Positions 10,885 through 21,665 of a DNA stretch of 64,000 bases are shown one piece after another (position 1 is the stretch's first letter; every line of letters starts with the position of its first letter). The position numbers were made by a program, and so were the translations under genes. The notes beneath the pieces are model-generated. The model made no database searches. It saw only the letters and a program-made list of their open reading frames with translations, and was not told the origin of the DNA. Origin of the DNA: Dermanyssus gallinae (taxonomy: Eukaryota; Arthropoda; Arachnida; Mesostigmata; Dermanyssidae); contig QVRM01006426.1 of assembly GCA_003439945.1 (NCBI GenBank), positions 85,506 to 149,505 of the forward strand, written 5' to 3'.

Positions 10885-11470
10885 TGTCCTTAACCATGAT
10901 GTTGAAGGATCTCCGGCAAGTTGACCTTAAGACTGTACTCACTATATTTAAGCTCAAGATCTTTTCCACAGTAACATATTGTCTCAGACCTATATCCTCC
11001 AAGTTAACATAAAACAACTTAAAAAATATCGACAACACTAAAACTGTTTCTCAAAAGAGCGCTTGATTTATCAAAAACGGCTTTAACTACGCTGGTGCTG
11101 CAAATGTGCAATGAGCCCACATTAATAGAAGACCTAGAGCACCGTAATTACCAATTTCCCGAAGCGCTTGAGGCAGGCAAGGAACACAGAACGGCTAAAC
11201 TAGGACTCTGTAATCAACAATTTTACAAACGGACCCGCTTTTCTTAGCAACAGATGGAAAAAAGATCTGCAGCAGAACAGAGCAGTGATCTGCAAAATGA
11301 CTTGGCACGGATACCACCAATACCTCCGCCTAAAGGGAAAATGTTTCTAAATTAAGTACTTGTTTGCGCTTTATTGTTTATTTTTTTACGCTCACTTAAC
11401 GAATGTGTTTGTAAATATTGTGGTGAAGTTGACATCGACCGATATATCTGCCTTACCGGGTGGTCATAAC
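10885..11470 (+). pseudogene. CZ-type LINE 3' fragment
   Basis: The frame starts MMLKDLRQVDLKTVLTIFKL, matching AKMLIGELRDTDLKIAVNLF of the minus-strand copy at 47.4 kb. NLKNIDNTK, LIEDLEHRNYQF, RAVICKMTWHGYHQY and NECVCKYCGEVDIDRY follow in shifted frames. About 45 bp of extra sequence interrupts the finger region between KGKCF and NECVCK. Several stops and frameshifts mark it as dead. Confidence 0.7.
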
Positions 11471-11479
11471 ACAATACGC

Positions 11480-11665
11480 TGACACGTCCCTAGGCCGCCA
11501 CCGGAAGTCGCGAGAGACAATGAGGTCTTTTCCACACTAGCCACTAAGGGCGGGCGAGCACCCGGCGTCACGCTGAACGAGGTGTGGCAGACTAAGGAGC
11601 GCCTGGTGCCGCATAAAGCCCCAGGGGTTAACGAAATTCCTTCCGGAGGGAACCCTCCCTCGACT
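11480..11665 (+). pseudogene. Short LINE fragment (RT start, R1/Jockey-like)
   Basis: One frame reads FSTLATKGGRAPGVTLNEVW and then RLVPHKAPGVNEIPSG. It resembles the block just before RT motif 1 of R1/Jockey elements (E-x(5)-L-x(3)-KAPG-x-x-x-IP). Nothing downstream continues the RT. Confidence 0.5.
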
Positions 11666-11815
11666 AAAAAATTCTGCGGATCGACGAAAAACTATACCAA
11701 CCCGGATCACTCTGTCTCAGGCTGGGTCGCACTGAGCGAGTGCTGCAGCTGTTATAGAATAACATCACTCGGTCGCAGGAGACGCCCGTTTGTTATACTC
11801 ATCCTACTGGGTGTA

Positions 11816-11890
11816 GTAGGGGCTCACTAACGAAAAAAAAATATTGTTTTAAGGCACCTATATGCATATTGTAGTGGTAACATTCGCGTG
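11816..11890 (-). repeat. Partial copy of the intron flanks of CD36-gene exon 9, exon missing
   Basis: The block ggctcacta-cgaaaa followed by aaggcacctatatg and gtggtaaca matches two stretches flanking coding exon 9 of the CD36-family gene: 13597-13613 and 13843-13890. Here the two flanks are joined with the exon and about 230 bp absent. The copy lies downstream of the gene's 3' end. Confidence 0.5.
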
Positions 11891-12002
11891 GTAACTTCTT
11901 CTTCTATTTAAAAACAAAACAGCGATATTGCTGAAGTTCAGCTGCAGTATTATGCAAGCGATTTTATTGAAGGCCTAGATAGTTACGACATTTTAACGAC
12001 TG

Positions 12003-12190
12003 ATCCCGTCGCCGCGCGTTCTCGCCGTTTCTGCGGGCGCCAAAGCGCTTCGCCGTTTCTGCTGGCGCCGTGCATTCTCGCCGCTCTTCGTCGCCGTTTC
12101 TGCTCGCGCCGAAGCACCTCGCCGCTCTTCATCGTTGTTTCTGCGTGCGCTAAAGCGCCTCGCCGCGCTTCCTCGCGGTTCCTGGACAGA
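12003..12190. repeat. GC-rich diverged minisatellite
   Basis: Imperfect tandem units built on tcgccg, tttctgc and gcgcc/gcgct recur about every 40-60 bp. GC content is far above that of the neighbours. Confidence 0.65.
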
Positions 12191-12278
12191 CATTATTAAG
12201 TTATTTAAATTATGCATATTTATTTAAGAAAAGCTACACTGTTTTATTACCTTTATAGCAATAGGGAAGAGTGACACC

Positions 12279-12320
<42 letters not shown>
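12279..12320. repeat. (TA)n microsatellite
   Basis: A run of TA dinucleotides with one interruption. It lies just downstream of the CD36-family gene's poly(A) signal. Confidence 0.95.
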
Positions 12321-12322
<2 letters not shown>

Positions 12323-12385
12323 AGGTCGTCAAATTCCATATTTTAAAACGTGGGAGTGTATGGACACAAGCTTGACATAAAAGTA

Positions 12386-12391
12386 TTTATT
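12386..12391 (-). terminator. Poly(A) signal of the CD36-family gene
   Basis: AATAAA on the minus strand lies 117 nt past the stop codon (12508-12510). It is the first canonical hexamer downstream of that stop. Confidence 0.7.
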
Positions 12392-12507
12392 TGATATAAT
12401 CAAAGCAATCAACTCTGCTCTCCGAAACGGGTTTTCACACGTTTGCATATTATACATGCAAACTTTGTTGTACGAGATAACAAAACCGTTGTTATACCTT
12501 TCATTAT

Positions 12508-15500
12508 TTAGACCTCTTTCGAAGGGCTGTCTTCGCCGCTTGTACAGCCTTCATCCAGTGCTTCTTCGACATCTTCCGGCAGGCATCCTTTTGACTCTTC
12601 TGCTAGAACCAAAAATAATACAAACATATACATATAATTGTGTACATAATATGTCGGCTGAAAATCATTAGCAATCGTTTATGACTATGGGAAGACAAGT
12701 TTAAGTCCTCTAACAATAATTTTTGACTATGGTAAGAAAAGTTCCGTCACAAAAACAAGCAAAAACTGGTATATGACATTTAGCTTAGAAGCGACTCTTC
12801 ATTCTCATAGCTTGGAAAGAAATCACATTATGCTTAGACTAAACGTTTTCTCAGGCAAACAACAAGTGTTTTGGGCTTTCGTACATTAGAGGAAAACAAT
12901 CCTCCAATGTACGAATAACATATTGTCCTCCAATGTTAACATACCTTTCTCCTCCTCCTGCTCCACATCGGGTGAAGCCGGGGTTTGGCAGGCCGGTCGC
13001 TCAGGTGATGTGGACCTAGACGATACTGTGGACCACGTGCAAGATTCGACTGCAGATGGAAGATCATCAACGGAACTGTCCTCGTCGGTCGATGACGAGT
13101 CCTGCTCCTCCATCTGCTGCCGAAGCTTGTCCATGACCCACTCGGGGATAGTAACGCCGAGATCGTCTAGGTCTCCTTTGTGTATTTTGAAATACACCGG
13201 CAAGCCGGCCGGTAGCCTTGCCCTTAAGGCGCGCCGCCTTTGCTCCCGGCGCAAGTCTTCCTCAGACTCAGATGACAATTCCTTAGCAGTGAGTAAGATA
13301 TATATATATACAACATGTTGAATTTAAATACAGTAAAACGTTCGAATAAGCTCATCACAAAAAAGTCACTCTCGGTAGATAGACTGTTTTATGTGAATTT
13401 TACAGATAATATATATGTCTCCAAAATAAATTTAATACAGTAAGTTCGAATAAGCCGGTCACAAAAAAAAACATTATCGGTAGATAGGCTATCTTTCATG
13501 TGAATTTTACAGATAATATACATACGTCCCCAAATTCCATATAATTTTAAAATTCTCTACTAAAATTGCATTAAACCGCTCTAGTAGCAGGCGAGGGGCT
13601 CACTAGCGAAAACTTACCTCAGTCGGAATGTCATCAGGGGTATGGGGCCTTTCCTCGTCAATATTCGAACAAGTGACGGGCCCCAGCAGAAGAAAACTCG
13701 CGCCGAAAAGCAGAGCGGCGGCCAGTAAGCTTGCGGCGCACGCGGCTGCCACCCAGCCGGAGAAGAAAGGCCACGCTTTTGCAGCGGCCACCATCTTATG
13801 TTTTCCTTCCGGCAGCCTGGACTGCAAGCCATCAAGATTTTTAAAAAATGTTGTTTCAAGGCACCTATATGTATTATAGTGGTAACAATTTAATGTATTG
13901 CACTTTGATCCCTGCGAACGACTTTCCTTCTGTGTCCAGCAATTTGTCGATAAACGGCGATTGTTACCCAAAAAATAAAAGCGAATTTGTTGCCGAATGT
14001 TTAATTATTTAAATATTTCGTTTATGGTGCTATATGAGATTAGTTTCAAGCATATAGATTTAATATAAGTCTATACCAAGAAAAACAGCCAAGAGTACTT
14101 ACAATTTCTTGCCAGAAAACGGGCAAAATCGTCTCGTCCAGTGACTCATTTTCAAACGGGATGATCACTACGCTTAGCTGACTTCGCAGCTTTGTATCTA
14201 TCACAACTCCAGAGGGCTGGAAGTACGAAATGAACATTTCACCACGTTAGCCATTTACAGTCTCAAAAACACCATATGAATCGTTACGTTAAAGCCTATA
14301 TACTTGCTAACAGCCCCGGCGGTGTGCCATAAACATCGCCTTTACGACAACGTGTCTGAATATATACGGATACAAATCATGTAGTGGCACTGCGTTGTGA
14401 ACTAAAATATGTTTCTCATTTCCTCTGTGCCCCCTTTCTAAAGACTATTGCGGAACAGAGTCATCTACGTTGAGCGCGGAAACTTACAGAGTGAACATCA
14501 ATGTAAAGCCCGTGTTTGGTCTCGCTTGGCTTAAGACCGTCGATGTTGGAAACTTGTACAGGATCTACGTGCAGAAAATGCGGGAGACTGAATACTACTG
14601 GTAAAACAAGCTCCGCTGCCGTAGGACTGTAGACAGGACTTGCATCAAGCATTCCGTTCACGTGGGTCGGTCGAAAGCTTGCGCACCTGTGGTGAAGAGA
14701 TCACACATAATAAAATTATAAAAACCTAGTAGAGAGCGCAGCTGTTTTTAGTTAATTTGCTTGTCTACCTGTTAATAGGAATATCAATGTGAGACTAACG
14801 AGCGGATTTCCATTTAAAGATAAATTATGTAGGTCTGACGTAGTTTTCTGCTCTGGCAAGAAAGACGTTCATATTAGTTACTACTTTTATTACCAAGACG
14901 TTTAAAACGTGAAAACAATGTTAAACAATGTTAAGCCATATAATGAAACGTACAATGAAACGTACCCCTTACCCAGAAAGCTTTCCCTGTCATTACACCA
15001 GCCTGAAGTACCAAAGTTTTACCTAAAGGAGTATGCTTAAAACTAAGCGCACATTTTTGACGGCATGCTAAAGATATCTTGGTCACCAATAAAACGGGCA
15101 ATTGGTTCGTCGCCAAAGTTGTATTGTTTTTGCAGGTGCAAGGTCCATGGCAGGTAGAGGCTGGGCTCGAACACTTCCACGGTTGCTGGTGGTGTACTAA
15201 AAGCAGGAAGAAGGCCGCTGCCTGCAACTAAAGAAGTTTATGGCTTAAATACAGTAATGTCAGCGTGGCATTGGGAAAGGCTAGTACGTTAATCGTCGTT
15301 CCCGTTTAACGGGGGTATTAGCGATTCGACCATTATACAACGCACCCATTAATCGCAAAATTATTAACGCGCTTTTTATATGTTATGTTCATGCGGTTCG
15401 TATCAGAAAATTAGGCTTAAAGGAACAAGTTTAAAACAAATGAGTCTTTACACATTTTTAAACGTGATCGTTGCAATTTATTTAGTCTAGTGTATACAGC

Positions 15501-18500
15501 TTATCACGGACATATATGTAAGGCATTTTGTACTCTTCATCTATTATTATAGTAAAATGACATAACTATAATGTTGCTCTAGTTTTCTACTCTGATTCTT
15601 CTCTTTGTTTTTTTATAGATAGTAGTTACAATCCCCACTTTATTCAATAAACTCGACAAAATCATACAGATATATCTCGGATGACTTACGTTTTCCGCTC
15701 AAGTTACCGCACGATGATCCATAGAAAAGTATTTCTCTGTTAATGAAATTAAATTTTGTTAGCTAGGTGTGTTTGTGCGTTGTATTTGTAGAGGTTAGTC
15801 AAATCATGGGGCAAGCATACATACTATAATATAATTTTGCTTTTTTGCCATCAATGACGTCAAAATAACATTTTTTTAACGAGACTACAATAAACACTGT
15901 CGCCAACGCTGAGTGGATCAGGGTGGGACTTTGTGGATGTTGCTTATAACAGCAGCAAAACTGCTAAAGACACTAGCAACCATTTAATATCCTCTCTCCC
16001 TAAGAATTTGCGCCATATGCGGAAATTCCGCAAAAATACCTCCTGTCCTTGCTGTCGAATTTGGGATGATCGGCTAAATCGGCACCTTGGCCCGAATAGA
16101 GCTGGCACGGTTGCCTTATTCTTTTTATGTGGGAGGTTTTGAGAATGCATGGTGAACCCGCGTGACCGGTGGCTGGCAGCGGATAATGCGAGACTTACAA
16201 GCTTACTAGACTCTAATCATCCCCATTCCCTCGGACATCCGAGCTGCGTAGCAATACTTTTCGTAGCATAGGTGAATTTACCAAGCTTTTGCTTAATAGG
16301 ATATGAAGAAAAATAATGATTCATTCGCGCTGCATTACTCTTTGCGCCTATGTTCTTGACAGCTTGCTCATTTAAAACAGGATGGAACCTTGAGGGTCTG
16401 CTGAGCTCTTGGTCACTGAGGTTTTTAACCAGCCATAGTTATTTTCTCCTGAAATGCCAATTTAATCATGTCGCATCAAAATGCTGTGCAAACAATTCTG
16501 CGCAGCCGTATGAGAATGATGGGAATCCGCATTAAGGATTTGCTTATAGCGCAGTTTTTAGCCAGTGCTTCCTTCATCTAATAATTCTAATTTGGAGACT
16601 GATACTATGTAATACTCAATAGAGCTAAGATCATCCAAAAGAATGTGCTGCAAGCCATGTTCTTGAGGAATAGTCAAGACTTGCTGAATGCTACTAAAGA
16701 ATAACGCTTTTAATATGCACGCAGATAGACAGTTTACAAACTTGTCATGGACTGATACTTACGTTTTGTTTTCAAAGGTGACGATCTGATTGACAAACCC
16801 GGGCTTCGTTTGAACCGTAAATTTTTTTGACGTTGAGTTCAAACGTCCAAGCCACGCAAATGACCCGTTAGTCACCAAATTCCAATTCGACTGGACCGAC
16901 TCATCTGCCTTCTTGAACCTGCACCAAAGTTTATGGTACCAGCACATAGACATTTCGAGAGCAGAGTATATATTCAAATGGTCAGCAGAGTATATATTCC
17001 AATGAAAACTAAAACTAAACGTTCACTACCAGGACCGACTAAAAACACGTGCAAACAAAACTGTCCACGACAAGATGTTTTTACCCGTCCTGACATTCGA
17101 GCTTAGAACTACTACTGACTACTAGGTATTACTGATTTAACATCTAGCTGTACTTGCTCTCTCAATGCATGGAAGACTATTCTCCAAAATAAACGAATAT
17201 GATGCAACTAACGAGGACATCCAGATCCACAGTGGTGTAACGATTACATCAAGGCGGCTCCTATATAATAAATCAGTTTGTACATAAACAGATCAATGTG
17301 AAGTATCCACAAGGTGTAAAGAACTTAAACTTTACCGCAATATGGAAGTAAATTAAACTTAACTACAAAGACTGGAGGCTTGATATGCTTACCCGTCGAA
17401 GAAGTATTGTTTAATACTGACATTCACAAGAATACTTTCTTCCGCATGTCTCATCGCCTCCAGGTCTCTACCGAGAAGCAGGAGCGAGAAGTCGACCGTT
17501 GTTATTACGTCGTCTAAGGTTCCATTTGACATGCTGGCTTCGAATTCATACTTGGTATGCTCCACAAACGAAAGATGATCACCTGACCAGTTGAAGGACC
17601 TCATAGTGTCCATCCTAAAAATAAAGCAATTTTAATTATTTGCTAGTAAGCTGAAGATTTTTTTATAAATCATAGGCTAATCATTAATGTATTGGATCTA
17701 CCTGCGCACGCATAACGAGATATTCAGATTATAGGCTAGTTGATAATGTATTCGATCTACTTGATTTGCGCACGCAGAACAAAATAATAATGTTTTTAAC
17801 ATTCTAAGACAGATTTGGAGAATTGGCACAATTTCTTGTTCTGGCGCAGTATTGACGACTGTGAAGCGTTTCATGGCGTGTACTCGAACCGCTCGAATGC
17901 TTTGGCTATGGTTGGAACGGCGTTCAACAGCAAATACAGACGACCTACAAACTATTTTCGACTTCTTTCACAATGCAATTGAAGTTTAAACGACTCTTTA
18001 CAGTTAGTGATTACAGCGCGCTTCAGCGCAGGGTCTGATATCCTTTATCGATGCGGGCCTTTTAAATATATTTCTTGGTAAGGTTTTTGACCTCGTTTCT
18101 GACCTCGTTATCAGCGGTTGGCGCCTCGGCGCTTTTTAAGCAGGCCAATCTCCCAGCTATGCGAAAGAGGCTGTAGCTTCAGTCTTATAGCAAGATAAGA
18201 GCTAAGGTAGTAGTACTGGTAGTAGAAATAGTAGTGGTGCATTCCGCCTGCGCCTCGCGACCGGAGACCGGCGCACATAGATGCGCGGGTTCGAACTCTA
18301 CCGTTGCACATTTGTATTTATGGGGGTCCGTCCATGAAGTAGTGCGAAAAGCAGTCCCGTGGACGTTAAATCTTGGCTGAGGTTCAGCCCGATAAGATCG
18401 AAGCGCCAAGAGAACCAGTATGTCCAGTGATAGTAGTGAAGCAATTAAACAAAATATACGACTTGAAACAATCCCAACAAAATTATAACATTTACATCTA

Positions 18501-19574
18501 AGTTTATTACTTTAAGCAATAATGAAAACAACCACTACGCGGTACCAAAGAGTCACGTCTGAGTTTCCCAGTCACTTATCTTTTCATTTCTTGCATTGAA
18601 TGAGGAATGTTTAGTTGCGTACTTTACAAATAAATTAATACTAAAAGCAATAATGAAAACAACCACTACACTGTACGCCCGGGTTTCCCAGTCATAAATG
18701 ACTGAAGATAAATCTTTCCATTTCTTGCATTGAATTAGAAATGTCCAGTTGCCGGTTTTGAAGAAGTATAGTTGCCGCAGTGCAGGTGGGACGCTTTTGT
18801 ATCTTGTTCCCGAAAAATACCGCTAAATCTAGTTTAAGCGCGGAAATTCCGGTGAGAACACTAAATAACTACCCAATTTCAGCGTAGTGATAAAACAGGT
18901 GCGTCTACTGCAATCAAAACTGCGAACATCCGGTAAAAATCGATTCTGACTGTCTCAGTCAACTACTCGAACGCTGCATTCCAACGGTGGCTGCATGAAA
19001 ACAAAAACTGGTATTAACAGCAAACCAATAGTCGAAGTGCAGTCAGTGCTACCAAAAGTGTGTCAAACTCTTGATCGGCCAACAAAAACGTTGAAATGTT
19101 CACTGTTTTCGACGGAGGAGCAAGTGAGAGAAAGAGCGAAAGAAACCAATGAAATTTCAAGGGCGGAGCCAGTCAGAACCAGCTCAGAGCCAAACTCACG
19201 AGCCAAGCAATAGGCATGGACATAGAGAAAACCGGCAGCAGTGAATTGAGCTCAGAGTGAAACGAAAACGAGGTCCAAAAAGACAGAACTAATGCTATGC
19301 AGCACCAGCAGCAGCAAGGAACTAAAGCTTCTTAGCACGGTACAAACCTTGTTAACAAGTTTATGCCAACGAGCACTTAAAAAAAATAAAAAAATGCCAT
19401 AAAGGCTCCCGAAAACTGAAAATGAAAACAGACGCCATCTAAAGCTACAACAATGATAATTTAAACAAACTCTGAGCGGAATTGAACGAGAAAGAAACAT
19501 ACAACAGACTGCTAAAGCATCAACTATAAAAAAAGACGAGGTTAAGAAACAACTTCACTAGCACATCAGGCCCT

Positions 19575-19619
<45 letters not shown>

Positions 19620-21536
19620 TATATATATAAATATATATATATTATATCTGATCGGCCGGATAATATTAGACACGGACGCATTAGTAAAGAGTGAAGAGAA
19701 ACTCATTTCAAAGCTGGCAAGTCACACGGGACATTAGATCTGCTACGAGACGGCATTCTAAAAGCCCTAACGACACTTTTTGGGCTCGCTAAAGGCACTC
19801 CTTGACATGAAGGTTGCTTTAGTAGCGTACGGCATTGAAGCCATATGAAAACATCTCGGCACATCACAACTAGACAGCCCACACACTGTCAGCTGTGTAT
19901 GCTGTTTATGCAACCAGTTGTATCGTACCTACTATTGCAATGCCTATAACAAACCGTATACTACTACCAAATCGATATCTGTCAAGGAGATATTTCTCTT
20001 ACGCAGTTAGCTCAATAAAATTTCTCTAGTTTAAACACTTTGCATTGGAATACAGAAGCTTTTACAGGGGTCGTAGAAGGAACGACAGGATTCTAGCAGC
20101 GTAAGAAAACAACATTCGTGTTACCTGCTGTTGGCCCGATATTTGTCGACTGAGCACTTATGATCGGGAACGCAAAAACCAGAACTTCAAAATGCATACC
20201 ATAACAATCTGATCACAAATCATAACATGCTGCAGACTAAAAACAGAACATGCTGAAAACTAACCTGAATACGAATGGTCCGCATTCTTGCAGGACCACT
20301 TTTTGTGTATTGTTGTTCAGCCAATCGTAACTATTAGTAATGTTGAAGGCATACAGGTGAAAGTATGAAGGTGCCGGGGGATGAGAAAATATTTCCGCCA
20401 GCGTCGAGCCTTTCTTGAATACCGGAGGGTTAAAAGGTCTCATCTCTAACGTCATCAATATCCACAAGTACGTGGATATTGCCAAAGCCAGCACCCCCAA
20501 TACTAAAAAAAAAGAAAAGCAACGGTTAGTTATTTGCCAGCAACGCCAACCATAACCGCTATGTTAAAACCATATCCGATCTGAATTTTTAACAGACTAT
20601 ACTACTGAGGAAAAAATGCTATTACAATGGGTATTGACAACAAGGCTGAATATACTAAATTTAGAAAATATAGTGGTTGGAAAATATACGTATAGCCAGG
20701 GAAATAGGAAGTCGTGTGTAGATTATAATATGGTCAAAGGAAAAATACGGGAATAGGTAGGAGAGATGATTGTAGATAAAGGAAAGGAATAGCCTTAACA
20801 CACTAAACTACTGTTGTAATGCGAATATTTACATTTGTTAGAGTTCGTACAATTATAACATTTGCTCTATAAACACTTAATGTTATAACACGTGTTCTAT
20901 TAACAATATGTTCAACATACAGAAACAAAACAAAAACGTCAAACTTTTGAGACAACGTTTTGGATTTACCTAGGAGCGACGAAGCTATTATCGTTCAGGC
21001 TAATACAAAGGTACAGAAAACGTTTTCCTAAGCCGCCTATACGTGCGCTGACGTGACGCCTTTTTACCTCTTAAGAAACATAAGCGTCGGCAAAAATACC
21101 ATCTAATTATGTACGATCTTGAAATGCAAAGTTATTGCAAAATAAACAATATGTTTTGCGTTCGCCCGGTCCGTCTCTTCACACCTTACCACAACAAAAC
21201 AAACAGCCATTTGCATCAGTTACAAGTGCCTTCTTACAGCTACTCGTTCAAAGCACCGTTAGGCATGTGCGGCAGCACTTACAACACGTTCAGAGCTTTA
21301 CAAAGCGTTGTGCTAATCTGTAGAGTTTATATCAAACCCAAAAAATGAAACAATAATATCCAAAACGAATATCGTGCAATATTTAGCTATCAGTCAACCA
21401 TAGGAACCCCATGTTTTCTAGAACTTGCTAACATATAGATATCCCTATGAAGAAACAAGTTTAGCTATGCCAAAGAGTCGCATGCCGTGATCAGATTATC
21501 GAACTCACCGGTTGTAGCAACGAAAGCGTACTTCAT
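12508..21536 (-). CDS. CD36/scavenger receptor class B family protein, 11 coding exons, 601 aa
   Basis: I joined 21536-21509, 20502-20265, 17614-17393, 16918-16763, 15736-15690, 15221-15053, 14686-14488, 14216-14103, 13821-13618, 13281-12945 and 12599-12508. Phases agree at every junction and the total is 1806 nt. The family are two-pass membrane receptors for lipids, lipoproteins and apoptotic cells. Visible features are an N-terminal membrane helix (about residues 10-30), YAFNITN and CGPFVFR, a large ectodomain with about ten N-glycosylation sequons, SLPHFL with DGLKPSE-x-KHGLYIDV, a second helix (about 408-437) and a cytosolic tail of about 160 residues. All introns are GT-AG; the donor after exon 6 (gtgcgc) is weak. 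Only two of the six conserved ectodomain cysteines remain. Subfamily (SCARB, croquemort or SNMP) cannot be assigned. Confidence 0.9.
15690..15736 (-). other. 47-nt microexon of the CD36-family gene
   Basis: It is flanked by a pyrimidine-rich acceptor (ttcattaacag) and a strong donor (gtaagt). It encodes EILFYGSSCGNLSGK and joins in phase on both sides. It supplies the segment that in CD36 proteins reads like W-x(4)-CN-x-I-x-G. Without it the neighbouring exons do not join in phase at the preferred acceptor and the conserved Cys is lost. Confidence 0.85.
18220..18440 (+). repeat. Candidate tRNA-derived SINE
   Basis: A pol III B-box-like gggttcgaactc (18289-18300) lies about 60 nt after an A-box-like tggtgcattccgcc. 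It is followed by gtcccgtggacgttaaa, a ggacgttaaa box I recall from several invertebrate tRNA-derived SINE tails. It lies inside intron 2 of the CD36-family gene, in the opposite orientation. Confidence 0.45.
19579..19651. repeat. (TA)n microsatellite
   Basis: TA repeats with short interruptions, inside intron 2 of the CD36-family gene and next to a LINE fragment. Confidence 0.95.
19690..20010 (+). pseudogene. CZ-type LINE fragment within an intron
   Basis: One frame reads LLDMKVALVAYGIEAI, a stop, then KHLGTSQLDS. This corresponds to LFHLKVAPVASYGTTLIWEHLSAQQL in the copy at 59.6 kb and ALFYLKVVPALMYGLDRVWEHL at 53.8 kb. The tryptophan before the stop is replaced by TGA. It lies antisense in intron 2 of the CD36-family gene. 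Confidence 0.55.
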
Positions 21537-21665
21537 GTTGAACGGTCTCGAAGCGACAGTACGCGAAGCACCCTGCTCAACCAGAGGCACAACCGATGGG
21601 CGACCGACGAAGCGAGTGAAGCACACACTAGAGCTGATGCTATCAATTACAGCGTATACCGTAGG

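Noticed and set aside
12923..13321. 132-codon plus-strand frame, Ser-rich
   Set aside because: Antisense of coding exon 10 of the CD36-family gene.
15900..16740. Minus-strand stretch reading IPQEHGLQHILLDDLSSIEYY in the intron between coding exons 4 and 5
   Set aside because: It is open for about 45 codons and looks protein-like, but I cannot tie it to a family and it has no splice sites in phase with the CD36 gene.
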